This document shows positions 7,070 to 16,048 of a DNA stretch of 64,000 nt, one piece after another (within the stretch, counting starts at the first letter, position 1; every line of letters begins with the position of its first letter). The notes under the pieces were generated by a model, which was given only the letters and a program-made list of their open reading frames with translations, was not told the origin of the DNA and did no database searches. The translations under genes were made by a program, and so were the position numbers. This DNA comes from Streptomyces chattanoogensis. Its GTDB lineage: Bacteria > Actinomycetota > Actinomycetes > Streptomycetales > Streptomycetaceae. Where the stretch lies: NCBI RefSeq assembly GCF_001294335.1, contig NZ_LGKG01000157.1, forward strand, positions 1 to 64,000, given 5' to 3'.

Positions 7070-7657
7070 ATGAAGGGTGCACACGGGCCGGGAAGGGTGC
7101 GGTGGGGCGTGGTGCGCACGGCGCGACCCGTGGCCGTGCTGGTCGTCTCCTGGGCGCTCGCTTGCTGCGGTGTTCCTGATACCCGGCCGGAGGCGGCCGG
7201 GGCGCCGGCTGGGGGAGGGCGCACGGTCGGCGCCGCCGGCTGGGTGCGGGTGTACTTCGTCGCCCCTAACGGAGCCTGGCCCGTCGCCCGCGCCGCGTCG
7301 GCCGGAGCCGGGCCGCAGACGGCGCTGGACGAGCTGTTGGCCGGACCGACCCGCGGCGAGCGGGACCGAGGGCTCGTCACCGCGCTGCCGGCCGGGAGGC
7401 ACAAGGTCCGGGCCGCGGCGGCGGGGCCCGGAACGGTGGACCTGTACCTGCCGTGGCTCGTGGCGGAGCTGGACGGCGTGGCGGTCAACCAGATGGTGTG
7501 CACGGCCGCCGTGGCACCGGGGATCCCGGGCGGAAGACGGCCTGCCGATGTTGTTGTGCGCGTGTACGAGTCGGGCGAGCCCGGGGAGCCATGGAGCGTC
7601 AGGTGCGACGAGACCGGAACGGCCATCCCGGTGGCGGCGCCGCCGACCGCCCGCTGA
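7070..7657 (+). CDS. GerMN-like lipoprotein
   Basis: From the MKGAHGPG start (a second ATG lies at 7064) the protein has about 195 aa with a hydrophobic segment AVLVVSWALAC ending in a lipobox-like LAC. The mature part has the GerMN pattern VRVYFVAPNG...ALDELLAGPT..ER..GLVTALPAG, known from LpqB and GerM and thought to bind peptidoglycan or regulate adjacent sensors. It precedes a response regulator gene by about 100 bp and has a paralogue directly after the histidine kinase gene (9882-10394). Confidence 0.7.
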   Translation: MKGAHGPGRVRWGVVRTARPVAVLVVSWALACCGVPDTRPEAAGAPAGGGRTVGAAGWVRVYFVAPNGAWPVARAASAGAGPQTALDELLAGPTRGERDRGLVTALPAGRHKVRAAAAGPGTVDLYLPWLVAELDGVAVNQMVCTAAVAPGIPGGRRPADVVVRVYESGEPGEPWSVRCDETGTAIPVAAPPTAR

Positions 7658-7759
7658 CGCACCGCCTGCATGCGTATGTTCAGCCGTTACAACCCATTTA
7701 CGGTGCTATACGGGGTGGGTGTATCGACGAGCGAGAAGAGCGAGAGGAAAGGCCGGTCC

Positions 7760-8452
7760 ATGACACGCGTCCTGCTGATCGAGGACGATCCCGGCGTGCG
7801 CCGCGGCGTCACGCTGGGACTGCAGCACTACGGTCACGAGACGGAGGCGGTCGCCACGGGCGAGGACGGCCTGGCATCGCTCGTTCCGTTCGCGCCGGAC
7901 ATCGTGCTGCTCGATCTGATGCTGCCCGGAATGAGCGGCCTGGAGGTGTGCCGGCGCATCCGCGTGAGCAGCCAGGTGCCCATCGTGATCCTCTCCGCCC
8001 GCGGTGACGACATCGACGTCGTGATCGGCCTGGAGGCGGGCGCCGACGACTACATCGTCAAACCCGCGAGCAGCGAGGTCATCGAAGCACGGATGCGCGC
8101 GGTGATGCGCCGCCTGGCCCCCTCGCAGCCCCGCTCCGGCCAGGGCGACCAGCCCCTGGCCTACGGCGACCTGGAGATCGACGGGGCCGCGGTGCGGGTG
8201 TGCAAGCACGGTCGGGCACTCACCCTCGCCCCCTCCGAGCTGAAGCTCCTGCTCTTCCTGTCGGCCTCCCCAGGGCAGACCTACAGCCGCCAGCAGCTCC
8301 TCGAACAGGTCTGGGAACACAGCTACTACGGCGACGCGCGACTCGTCGACGCATGCGTGAAACGGCTGCGCTCCAAGATCGAGGACGACCAGCGCAATCC
8401 GCGCTACATCCAGACCGTGCGCGGCTTCGGCTACCGCTTCGGGCCGCTGTGA
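7760..8452 (+). CDS. OmpR-family response regulator (AfsQ1/CseB-like)
   Basis: The ATG at 7760 follows GAGGAAAGG. The protein has 230 aa. The receiver domain has the acidic pair LIEDDPG, the phospho-acceptor Asp in IVLLDLMLPGMSG, the conserved Ser in VILSARGDD and Lys in DDYIVKP. The C-terminal winged helix contains LAPSELKLLLFL, YSRQQLLEQVWEHSYYGDARLVDACVKRLRSKIED and VRGFGYRF. GDDIDVVIGLEAGADDY and the VWEH..GD.RLVDACV run resemble AfsQ1. The kinase gene overlaps it by GTGA. Confidence 0.9.
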   Translation: MTRVLLIEDDPGVRRGVTLGLQHYGHETEAVATGEDGLASLVPFAPDIVLLDLMLPGMSGLEVCRRIRVSSQVPIVILSARGDDIDVVIGLEAGADDYIVKPASSEVIEARMRAVMRRLAPSQPRSGQGDQPLAYGDLEIDGAAVRVCKHGRALTLAPSELKLLLFLSASPGQTYSRQQLLEQVWEHSYYGDARLVDACVKRLRSKIEDDQRNPRYIQTVRGFGYRFGPL

Positions 8453-9885
8453 GACGCCTCCTCCCGCGGGGCCTGCGCACCCGCCTCGTCGTCGCCTTCC
8501 TCCTGGTGTCGGCCCTCAGCGCCCTCATCGCCGCCGCCCTCACCTTCCGCCAGGGACGGGCCGCCATCCTGGACCGCGTCCGGGACGGCGCCGTGCACGA
8601 ACTGCGCGCCCAGATCGGCTCCCTGGCCCCCGACCTGCCGTACGCGCCCGCCGGGACGGACCTGCGCACCCTTGCGCTCCAGCTCGACCGGGCCGGCGGC
8701 TCCCGGGACGGCTGGCGCACCGCGGCCGCCTACCGCGGCGGCGCCCTCGTCTCCGCCGCGGGCCCCGCACCCGCCCTGCCCGCCCCCTTGCGCCACGCCG
8801 CCTCCTCTGCGCACACCGCCGTCGTCCAGCGTTTCCACCATGCCGGGGAACCCTGGCTGGCCGTCGCCCTGCCGGTCGCCCGCGAGAACCGCCCCTCCGA
8901 GCCCTCCGGACTGGTCGTCTACGCGTCCTTCTCGCTCATCGAAGAGGAACGGGACGTCGCCACCCTCCTCTCCGCCGCACGTGCCGGCGCACTGCCCGTC
9001 ATACTGCTGTCCCTCGTCCCGGCGCTGCTCGCGGCCCGCCGCGTCCTGCGCCCGGTACGACAGCTGCGATCGGCCGCCGAGAAGATGACCGCCGGCGCCC
9101 TCGACACCAGGATCCGCGTCACCGGCGACGACGAACTCGCCGACCTCGGCCGTACGTTCAACACGATGGCCGCCACGCTCCAGGCCGATGCGGCCGCACT
9201 GCGTGCCATGGAGAGCCGAGCCCGCCGTTTCGCCGCGGACGTCTCCCACGAACTGCGCACCCCCCTCGCCGCGATGACCGCCGTCACCGGCGTCCTGAGC
9301 GAGGACGCCGGCTCGGGGCGGCTGGCCCCGGAGACCGCCGAGGCGCTGGAGCTGGTCGCCGACGAGACGAACAAGCTCGGCCGTATGGTCGAGGACCTGA
9401 TGGAGATCTCCCGGTTCGACGCGGGTGCCGCCGCCCTGGACCTCGACGAGATCGACATCGGCGAACTCGTCCGCAAGACGCTCGGCCTGCGGCACTGGCA
9501 GGACCGGGTCGGCGTCGACGTGCCGCAGGGTTTGCGCGCCCGTCTCGATCCCCGGCGCATCGATGTCGTCCTCGCCAACCTCATCGGCAACGCCCTGCGT
9601 CACGGCGGCCCGTCCGTACCGGTGGACGTCCGGGCCCGGACCGAGGACGACCTGCTCATCGTCACCGTCACCGACGGCGGCCCCGGCATCCCGGAGGACA
9701 CCCTGCCGCACGTCTTCGACCGCTTCACCAAAGGCGACGCGGCCCGCCCCCGCAGCGAGGGCAGCGGCCTGGGCCTCGCCATTGCCGCAGAGAACGCGCG
9801 CCTGCACGGCGGCACCCTCACCGCCGCCAACGCGCCCGGCGGGGGAGCGGTCTTCACCCTCACACTGCCCCAGGAGCCGACGTGA
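8449..9885 (+). CDS. Sensor histidine kinase (AfsQ2/CseC-like)
   Basis: The GTG at 8449 overlaps the regulator stop. The protein has 478 aa. The first membrane helix is at about 12-32 (LVVAFLLVSALSALIAAALT). An extracytoplasmic sensor of about 130 residues follows, then a second helix (GALPVILLSLVPALLAA), a HAMP linker (VRQLRSAAEKMTAGALDTRI), an H-box ADVSHELRTPLAAM, an N-box NLIGNALRHGG, and G-boxes DGGPGIPE and GSGLGLAIA. It is a class-I kinase, presumably phosphorylating the regulator upstream. The external domain, together with the two flanking lipoproteins, suggests sensing of an envelope condition. Confidence 0.9.
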   Translation: MRRLLPRGLRTRLVVAFLLVSALSALIAAALTFRQGRAAILDRVRDGAVHELRAQIGSLAPDLPYAPAGTDLRTLALQLDRAGGSRDGWRTAAAYRGGALVSAAGPAPALPAPLRHAASSAHTAVVQRFHHAGEPWLAVALPVARENRPSEPSGLVVYASFSLIEEERDVATLLSAARAGALPVILLSLVPALLAARRVLRPVRQLRSAAEKMTAGALDTRIRVTGDDELADLGRTFNTMAATLQADAAALRAMESRARRFAADVSHELRTPLAAMTAVTGVLSEDAGSGRLAPETAEALELVADETNKLGRMVEDLMEISRFDAGAAALDLDEIDIGELVRKTLGLRHWQDRVGVDVPQGLRARLDPRRIDVVLANLIGNALRHGGPSVPVDVRARTEDDLLIVTVTDGGPGIPEDTLPHVFDRFTKGDAARPRSEGSGLGLAIAAENARLHGGTLTAANAPGGGAVFTLTLPQEPT

Positions 9886-10394
9886 GACCGCGCGCGGCGT
9901 CCGCGCCGCTCCTCGCCCTGTGCCTGGCGTCCCTGACCGCCTGCGGCATCGACGACACGGGCCCCGCCGGAGCGGGAGCTCCCGCCTCCGGCCTGCCCCG
10001 GGCACACGGCCGCCCGGCCGCCGCCGTGCACGTCTACTTCTCGTCGCCCCGCGGCCTCGAACGCGTCTCCCGCCTCGACGATCGCCCCGACATTCTCCGG
10101 GCGGCCATGCGCCAGCTCGTGGCCGGCCCCGACCCGGCCGAACGGGCCCGCGGCCTGGTCAGCCTCATCCCACCCGGCACACCTGTACCCACGGCCGTCA
10201 CACCGCGACCTGGCATGGCCGACGTGCGCCTGCCGCCCCGCTGGACAGCCAACCGCACCGCCCTCCACCAGCTCGTCTGCACAGTCGCCGACGCCGCCGC
10301 CACCACACACGGCACCGAGCCGCAGGACACCCGCGTCAGACTGCACCGCCCGGGAGGCGGAGAACCCACCACGGAAGGGTGCGCGCGCCCCTGA
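9882..10394 (+). CDS. GerMN-like lipoprotein, paralogue of 7070-7657
   Basis: The GTG at 9882 overlaps the kinase stop by 4 bp, so it is the third gene of the regulator-kinase operon. The product has 170 aa with signal peptide PLLALCLASLTAC and lipobox LTAC at about residue 22. It then has VHVYFSSPRGLERV, a QLVAGPDPAERARGL helix and a C-terminal VRLHRPGG region comparable to the first paralogue. The organisation matches the afsQ1-afsQ2-lipoprotein operon of Streptomyces. Its likely role is an external accessory or modulator of the kinase. Confidence 0.7.
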   Translation: MRPRAASAPLLALCLASLTACGIDDTGPAGAGAPASGLPRAHGRPAAAVHVYFSSPRGLERVSRLDDRPDILRAAMRQLVAGPDPAERARGLVSLIPPGTPVPTAVTPRPGMADVRLPPRWTANRTALHQLVCTVADAAATTHGTEPQDTRVRLHRPGGGEPTTEGCARP

Positions 10395-10427
10395 CGTACG
10401 GCGCTCTGCGGCCGCACGCTCGGGGAA

Positions 10428-10682
10428 TCAGGCGATGCCCGCCCGGCGCTGGGCGTCGCGGCGGCCGATGAAGAACCAGAGCAGGCTCCCGAGGAAGGGG
10501 GCCATCAAGGCGAAGACGAGCCAGACCAGCTTCATCCCGCCGGTGAGGTCGGACCGGACGATGCTGAGCAGACCGCCGAAGTACAACGCGAGAACGCAGA
10601 GGACCGCGGCAGCTCCTGCGCAGGCGATCACGATGTCGCCCGTAGGGGCGAGGGCCATCTGCTGTGCGAGCTGTGCGTGCAT
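10428..10682 (-). CDS. Small PLDc_N-type membrane protein
   Basis: The ATG at 10682 follows AGGAGAGCACC, giving 84 aa. There are two membrane helices (IVIACAGAAAVLCVLALYFGG and KLVWLVFALMAPFLGSLLWFFIGR). The pattern K-x-x-W-L-x-x-x-x-x-P-x-x-G-x-x-x-W-F-x-x-G-R is that of PLDc_N, a domain found alone in many small actinobacterial proteins. It converges with the GerMN lipoprotein gene; function is unknown. Confidence 0.75.
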   Translation of the reverse strand: MHAQLAQQMALAPTGDIVIACAGAAAVLCVLALYFGGLLSIVRSDLTGGMKLVWLVFALMAPFLGSLLWFFIGRRDAQRRAGIA

Positions 10683-10801
10683 GGTGCTCTCCTCTTGCGG
10701 GTGGGGGCTCTCGGAGCTCGTCGGTGGGGCTGGACTGTGCTGGTCAACGGCGCTCACGGCGGGTGGCGCGGCACGGCGGGTGGTGCGTCAGGGAGCGGCG
10801 G

Positions 10802-12106
10802 CTACCCACCCTGACGGGAGCCGTCGGCCGCGGCCACCGTCGCCGGCGTCTGTGGATCGGCCTGCGCGGGTGCGTCCGGCCTGATGCGTGCTCGGGTGGG
10901 CGGCAGAGCGTGGTTGCGGATGCCAGAGCGGGTTTCGTGCGGGCCCAGGCCCTGGGGGTGGCGGCGGATGACCCGCCCGAAAAAGCCGATCAGGGCCAGG
11001 CAGAGGGCCGGGGGCAGCAGCAGGACGAGTCCGGTGACCGGGTCGGCCGCGAGGCGGTACGCCACCTCCTGCGCCTGGCTCGCGACCTCGTTCAGGATGG
11101 AGGGGTCGGTGGAGGCCGTGGCGCCGAAGAAGACCGCACTCGCGGCGAGGGAGAGGGCCGTACCCCCGCCGAGGCAGGTGAGCAGCAGGACAGGGCTCAG
11201 TATCAGGGCCCGCAGGGCGAGTCGGGCGGGGCTCGGTCGTCCGCCGTCCGGCGTGACCAGCCGCAGCCGCAGGATGTGCTTGCCGGGTGTGGTGCCCGTC
11301 AGCCATGGGAGGAGGACGAACCAGAGGGCGAAGGCGATCGGCGGCGCCAAGAGCGCCGTCTCCGCGCCGAGGACGGAATATCCGGCGACCGCGATGAACG
11401 GGGTCAGCAGCGCGACGCCCGTCACATCCAGCAGCAGCGCCATGAGACGGCGGCCGAAGGGGACCTTGCCGTCGGCGAGCGGGGCGAGGGCGCGGTCGTC
11501 CAGCGCGTCCAGGGCGGGCAGTGCGCGGGCCAGTGGTCCGGCGGCTGCCCAGCCGAGAGCGGCGCCCGCTGTGTTGACGATGAGGTCGTCGACGGCGAAG
11601 AGGCGGTAGGGGCACGCGTACAGGCCCCAGAGTCCGGTGTACTGGGTCAGTTCGAAGAACAGCGAACCGGCGAATCCGGCCACCGTGGCCGCGACGAGGC
11701 CGCGCCGGAAGTGGATCCGTACGAACACCCCGAGCGGCAGCAGCAGGATCAGGTTGAAGACGGTCTGCCAGAAGGCGGAGTTGTGCAGGATCAGCGCGTC
11801 GAGGGTGACGTGATGGTGTGCCTCCTTCCAGATGTCGGAGAAGGCGACGCCCGGTGTGAGCTGGGGTTTGGCGAAGGTCGGGTAGTTCGTGCAGACGTCC
11901 ACCGAGGGCTTCGGCAGCGGCACTATGACCATGCAGAAGGCGGTGAGTGCGTAGTAGACGCCGCCGTAGAGCGACAGCAGGCGCCAGCGGGTCATGACGC
12001 CGTGCCGCCGGTAGAGGACGATCGCCGTCGGCACGAACATTACGAAGGCCAGCGCGGGGAAGAGCAGCGCGGCCGTACCGATCGGCAGCAGGTAGACGTC
12101 GGTCAT
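10802..12106 (-). CDS. VanZ-RDD fusion membrane protein
   Basis: The start at 12106 overlaps the upstream gene stop by ATGA. The protein has 434 aa. The N-terminal half is a VanZ-like domain (NLILLLPLGVFVRIHFRRG, FELTQYTGLWG, FAVDDLIVNTAGAALGW). The C-terminal half is an RDD domain (FGRRLMALLLDV, GTTPGKHILRLRLV). VanZ proteins are linked to low-level teicoplanin resistance and RDD proteins to ion or small-molecule transport; the combined function is unknown. It is the last gene of a PadR-HAAS-VanZ/RDD operon, so expression should respond to PadR. The last about 35 residues are a basic, disordered tail. Confidence 0.8.
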   Translation of the reverse strand: MTDVYLLPIGTAALLFPALAFVMFVPTAIVLYRRHGVMTRWRLLSLYGGVYYALTAFCMVIVPLPKPSVDVCTNYPTFAKPQLTPGVAFSDIWKEAHHHVTLDALILHNSAFWQTVFNLILLLPLGVFVRIHFRRGLVAATVAGFAGSLFFELTQYTGLWGLYACPYRLFAVDDLIVNTAGAALGWAAAGPLARALPALDALDDRALAPLADGKVPFGRRLMALLLDVTGVALLTPFIAVAGYSVLGAETALLAPPIAFALWFVLLPWLTGTTPGKHILRLRLVTPDGGRPSPARLALRALILSPVLLLTCLGGGTALSLAASAVFFGATASTDPSILNEVASQAQEVAYRLAADPVTGLVLLLPPALCLALIGFFGRVIRRHPQGLGPHETRSGIRNHALPPTRARIRPDAPAQADPQTPATVAAADGSRQGG

Positions 12107-12678
12107 GCCGGGCGCCTGACTGCGCGCGCCAGCAGGTAGACGCCGGCGGCGACCGGGAGCACCAGGGCGAGCAGGCCGACCGGGAGGAACAGCGCTCCGA
12201 AGCCGAGGTGCACATCGCCCATGACGGCCACGGACTCCGCCACCGCGAACAGCAGCGGCACGACGGCGGCCACCGTCCCGATCACCTTGTCCCGCCTGCT
12301 CCACTGCCGCGAGGTCCACAGCCACCAGATCGCGCCGGCCACGGGAATGCAGCCGAGCAGAGGGTAGGGGGTGAGCATCGACAGGGGGGCGGTCATCGCC
12401 AGCAGCACCAGCAGGGCCAGGGCGCGCGCCAGGCTTGGCCGCGGGGCAGCGGCCTCCTCACCCAGGGCGGTCGCCGCGATCGTGCGCGGGTCGCCGAGGC
12501 GGGCGAGCACGGCGCGGATCTCGTCGTCACCGGAGGCGGACTCCTCGACGAGGGCCACGGCTATGTGTTCCTCCAGGTCGGCCAGCAGCTCGTTGCGGCG
12601 TTCCGGGCTGAGTGCGGCCGTCTCCCGCGCCACGGCGGCCAGGTACTTCTTCGCCAGGGGGTGCTCGGTGATCGTCAT
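12103..12678 (-). CDS. HAAS-domain membrane protein
   Basis: The ATG at 12678 follows CGGGAGACCACC. The protein has 191 aa. The N-terminal about 75 residues form a HAAS (DUF1700-like) helical domain (YLAAVARETAALSPERRNELLADLEEHI, IRAVLARLGDP). Four membrane helices follow. HAAS proteins are typically encoded next to PadR regulators, as here: the PadR stop lies 21 bp upstream and the VanZ-RDD gene overlaps downstream. It probably acts as a membrane sensor or regulator with the PadR protein. Confidence 0.8.
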   Translation of the reverse strand: MTITEHPLAKKYLAAVARETAALSPERRNELLADLEEHIAVALVEESASGDDEIRAVLARLGDPRTIAATALGEEAAAPRPSLARALALLVLLAMTAPLSMLTPYPLLGCIPVAGAIWWLWTSRQWSRRDKVIGTVAAVVPLLFAVAESVAVMGDVHLGFGALFLPVGLLALVLPVAAGVYLLARAVRRPA

Positions 12679-12699
12679 GGTGGTCTCCCGTCAGTCGGT

Positions 12700-13062
12700 T
12701 CAGTCGGTGATGAAGTGGTCGACCGCTTCACGGAAGTGCGGCCAGATGGCGGTGAACTCCTTCAGCGCCGTATGTCCCGACGGCGTCAGCTCGTAATAGC
12801 GCCGCGGGGGCCCGCTGGGGGACTCCTGCCAGCGGGTCTCCACCAGTCCGTCACGACGCAGCCGCGACAGCAAGGGGTAGATCGTCCCTTGGCTCGTGAC
12901 CATGACATTGACCGCGCCGAGCGTTTCGAGCAGCTCCACGCCGTAGCGCGGACCCTCCCGCAGGAGCGCAAGCACGCAGTACTCCAGCACCCCCTTGCGG
13001 AGCTGGCTCTCGGCCTTGCCCGCAGCGGGCTTGCCTGCGATGTCAGGTACCATGCATGGCAC
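12700..13062 (-). CDS. PadR-family transcriptional regulator (first copy)
   Basis: The protein has 120 aa from the ATG at 13062; an alternative start is at 13053. It is a PadR winged helix: LRKGVLEYCVLALLREGPRYGVELLETL, TSQGTIYPLLSRLRRDGLVETRWQESPSGPPRRYYELTPSG. No ribosome binding site precedes the start, and a palindrome-like stretch (GTACCATGCATGGCAC) overlaps the start codon, so translation may be leaderless and autoregulated. It is about 75% identical by eye to the second copy at 15522-15884. Each copy heads an operon of membrane proteins. Confidence 0.85.
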   Translation of the reverse strand: MPCMVPDIAGKPAAGKAESQLRKGVLEYCVLALLREGPRYGVELLETLGAVNVMVTSQGTIYPLLSRLRRDGLVETRWQESPSGPPRRYYELTPSGHTALKEFTAIWPHFREAVDHFITD

Positions 13063-13211
13063 AGTACCCGGCTATCCCTGGAAGTCCAAAGTGATGCCGG
13101 TCGGGCCTGTGGTGCAACGTCCGGACCGCACTCAAGCCCCGCTTTGAGGGGCCCTGACCTCGATGGATGTGGCGCGGCTCATATCATCCGTCTCGCGATT
13201 CGAGACGAAGG

Positions 13212-14223
13212 TCAGGCCAGTCGTTTGCGTGCCCGGAGGAGGACGAACGCCGCGAGGGCGAGGGTGAGGGCAAACAGGATTGCGGCGCCGAGCCACTGCA
13301 TGCCGCTCATCTGCGAGGCGGGAAGGTAGTCCACCGACCAGCCGACGACGTGTTCCTTGGCCAGGCAGGCGGCTTGGCCCCGCTCTGTCGTTTCGTTGCT
13401 GCAGGTGCCCCAGTCGATGAGTTTGCCGGCGCTGGTGAGGTAGGACTGGTCCAACTGGAAGGCTCCGGCCCGGCAGTTCGGGGGAGGCCGCCTCGCCCAC
13501 ACCCTGGTGGGTCGTCATGGTGACCACGCTCCCGAGGTCCATCCGGAGGTACGACCCCACCAACGGCACCGCGACGGCGAAGCCGAAGGTGACCGCCATG
13601 GCCGCCAGGACGCGGCGCAGGAGCATGCCGATCGCCACACCGCCAAGGATGGTGAACAGGGTGAGCGCCACGGGCACCGGGCCGGTGTTGTCGAAAAAGA
13701 CCCCGGAGATCCAGCCCTGTGGGGGCATGTCGATCGCCTTCAGCGGTTCGTACCACCAGCTGAATGCGGCGGACGCCGCGACGGCGCAGACCGTCACCAC
13801 GAGAGCGGTCATGCCCGGCTTCATGGCGAGCCGGCGGACACGGGTGACGGACTGCGAGGTGATCGGCTTGGCGGTGCCGTGCTCCAGGTCGCCGGCGAGC
13901 AGCGGCGCGCCCAGGAAGACGCCGAGCAGAACGGGGACGAAGCCGAGCGCTGAGCCGGCGCTGCTCAGCCGGTCGGCGTCGGGCCGGACGTCCCGTTCCC
14001 AGTTCTCCCCTGTCGGGTGCGGCCAGCCGATCGTGTGGAGGTGATCCATCATTCCGGCGCGCAGGAAGGCGATCAGGGCCACGCAGGCGACGGTGGCGGC
14101 GAGGACGGTCCAGAAGGCGGCCCAGTGCTGGCGCCGGACGAGCCAGGTCAGTCCGCGCAGCCGCGGACCGCGGGCGGACCGGGAGGCGGCGGCCGGGGCA
14201 GGGATGCCGGTGAGTGTGGTCAT
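13212..14223 (-). pseudogene. ABC transporter permease with a frameshift
   Basis: From the ATG at 14223 about 240 residues are good permease sequence (WAAFWTVLAATVACVALIAFLR, PLLAGDLEHGTAKPITSQSVTR, five to six helices). Near 13470-13490 the frame is lost. The continuation, FQLDQSYLTSAGKLIDWG...LPASQMSGMQWLGAAILFAL and a final helix ending RARKRLA at 13212, is in another frame. A single-base indel would join them. It is either a real mutation or a sequencing error. The start overlaps the ATPase gene stop (ATGA). Confidence 0.75.
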
Positions 14224-15172
14224 GCCGCTGTCTCCTTCGGGCCGGTGTGGCCGGCGACCTGGGCACTGGGGGTGATCAGGGGCGGCGCATCGGGCGAGCG
14301 GAGGTACGCGAGCGGGAGATCCTCCAGGTTCGGGGCACCGAACTGCCAGGAGCCCGTGATCGCTCCGTAGGGGCGGACCAGTGCGCTGATCTGCTGTCCG
14401 CTGGTGCGGGACTCGACAACGCCGTGCGGTGCGAGGTCCTCCGGGGTGCCTTCGCCGGTCCGGACGCCGGTGACCCAGGTGTGCGCGCCCAGCAGGGCAT
14501 CCACCTCGCCGGCCAGACGCAGCCCGCCCGAGGCGACGACCAGCAGGTAGTCGCAGACGCCCGCCAGCTCGTCGAGCAGGTGGGAGGACAGCAGCACGGT
14601 CGTGCCGTGCTCGACGGCCCCGGCGAACAGCGTGTTCATCAGCTCATGACGTACCAACGGGTCGAGGTCCGACATGGGTTCGTCAAGGATGAGCAGGTCG
14701 GGGCGTTTGCCGAAGGCGAGAGCGAAGGCGACTCGGGTGCGCTGCCCGCCCGAGAGGGTGCCGACCTTCGCGTGCAGGGGCACATCGCCGCAGCGGACGA
14801 TCTCCTCGGCGGCTCGCTGGTCCCAGCCGGGGTTCAACTCCCGCCCCAGGCGCAGGGTTTCGGCAACGGTGAAGAGGCGAAAGAGCGGCTTTTTCTGCGC
14901 GAGGAAGGCGGTACGCCGGTTGGCCTCCGCCGATTCCGGGGCCGCGCCGAAAACTCGTAGGCTGCCCGCGGTCGGTTCCAGAAGATTCGCGGCGATCCCC
15001 ATCAAGGTGGTCTTGCCGGCGCCGTTGGGGCCGACGAGCCCGCAGATCCGGCCTGCGGGCAGCCGGAACGAGCAGTCGCGCAGGGCCCACCCCGCCGACA
15101 CTTCTTCCCCAGGCCGTGCGCCTCCAGCGCAGCCTGGCCCACCGGCGCTCCAGGGCCCGTGCTGTCACTCAT
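14220..15172 (-). pseudogene. ABC transporter ATP-binding protein with an N-terminal frameshift
   Basis: The best start is the ATG at 15172, 8 bases after GAGGAG, giving GQAALEAHGLGKKCRRG. The frame then shifts by one base at a G-run near 15093-15098 into WALRDCSFRLPAGRICG. The rest is intact: Walker A GPNGAGKTT, Q-loop AFLAQKK, signature LSGGQRTR, Walker B LLILDEPMSDLDP, H-loop SSHLLDE. A GTG at 15101 could give a shortened protein lacking the first strand. It pairs with the permease downstream. Two frameshifts in adjacent genes suggest decay of the transporter or low-quality sequence. Confidence 0.75.
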
Positions 15173-15521
15173 CAGTGCACTCCTCGTTCCTTGTTCGTTG
15201 CTGTGTCCAGGTCAGCGGGGGCTGCCGGGAGCGTTGTCGTACCGGACTTCCCGTTCCGCCATGACCGGCACGGCGACATGTTCCTGATCCAGGCCGGCCG
15301 CGTAGGCACGTTCCATTGAGCAATCGGCGAACGCCAACCAGCCCTATGCGGGGCTGCGGTACCGGTCCGGATGCCCTTCGCTCACCCGGACCGCTCGGTC
15401 CGCATGTCCCTCTGCGCATGAGCTGACCAGGGCCAAGGGAGCGGTGGGGCGTGCACGGGTCGGCCGGCTCTCAGCAGCTGGTGAGGGGAGGCGTCCATGT
15501 CAGATCCTTCCTGTCCGTGTG
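15173..15521. other. Spacer between second PadR gene and ABC genes
   Basis: No convincing gene is seen. A 34-codon minus-strand frame at 15212-15316 (MERAYAAGLDQEHVAVPV...) may be the end of a deleted gene. In the first PadR operon the next gene is a HAAS protein, and here that position appears to be empty. Confidence 0.3.
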
Positions 15522-15884
15522 TCAGTCGACGATGAATTGGTCGACGGCACCTCGGAAGTGCGGCCAGATATCGGTGAAGTCCTTCAGTGCGGCCCGCCCC
15601 GTGGGCGTCAGCTCGTAGTAGCGGCGCGGCGGCCCGATGGGCGACTCCTGCCAGCGGGTCTCCACCAATCCGTCACGGCGCAGCCGTGACAGCAGGGGGT
15701 AGATCGTGCCCTGGCCGGCGGCCATGACACTCCCTGCCTCCAGCGCCTCCAGCAACTGCACGCCGTAGCGGGGGCCGTCGCGCAGCAGGGCCAGTACGCA
15801 GTGCTCCAGCGCCCCCTTGCGGAGCTGCCTCTCTGCTTTGCCGACTGAGAACTTGCCTGCAATGTCAGGTTCCATGCAATGCAT
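15522..15884 (-). CDS. PadR-family transcriptional regulator (second copy)
   Basis: The protein has 120 aa from the ATG at 15884, or 117 aa from 15875. It is nearly the same as the first PadR: LRKGALEHCVLALLRDGPRYGVQLLEALEAG, GTIYPLLSRLRRDGLVETRWQESPIGPPRRYYELTPTG, HFRGAVDQFIVD. There is no Shine-Dalgarno sequence, and two 12-bp repeats overlap the start region. It is probably the regulator of the damaged ABC genes downstream. Confidence 0.85.
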   Translation of the reverse strand: MHCMEPDIAGKFSVGKAERQLRKGALEHCVLALLRDGPRYGVQLLEALEAGSVMAAGQGTIYPLLSRLRRDGLVETRWQESPIGPPRRYYELTPTGRAALKDFTDIWPHFRGAVDQFIVD

Positions 15885-15907
15885 GCTACATGGTAATGCA
15901 ATGCATG
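15874..15907. promoter_or_regulatory. Paired operator-like repeats at the second PadR start
   Basis: The 12-mer ATGCAATGCATG occurs at 15874-15885 and again at 15896-15907, exactly 22 bp apart (two helical turns). Each copy includes the palindrome ATGCAT. PadR dimers bind such AT-rich dyads, so autoregulation is the likely role. Confidence 0.6.
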
Positions 15908-16048
15908 TACTCGGAGGAGGGGTGTGGTCTGCCGCACCCCGGCCTGCCCGGGCCCGCCTGCCCCGGCGTGCGGGGTGCCGCGCCGCCCGCGTCGAGTCGC
16001 TCACCGTGATGACGCATATCGCCTGATAATGGACATGAGTGGTGCGCG

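Noticed and set aside
8200..8448. Extended N-terminus of the histidine kinase
   Set aside because: It overlaps the response-regulator DNA-binding domain; the GTG at 8449 gives a normal first membrane helix and a GTGA overlap.
10664..12139. A 491-residue plus-strand frame opposite the VanZ-RDD gene
   Set aside because: Charged low-complexity sequence; the minus-strand frame shows membrane helices and two known domains.
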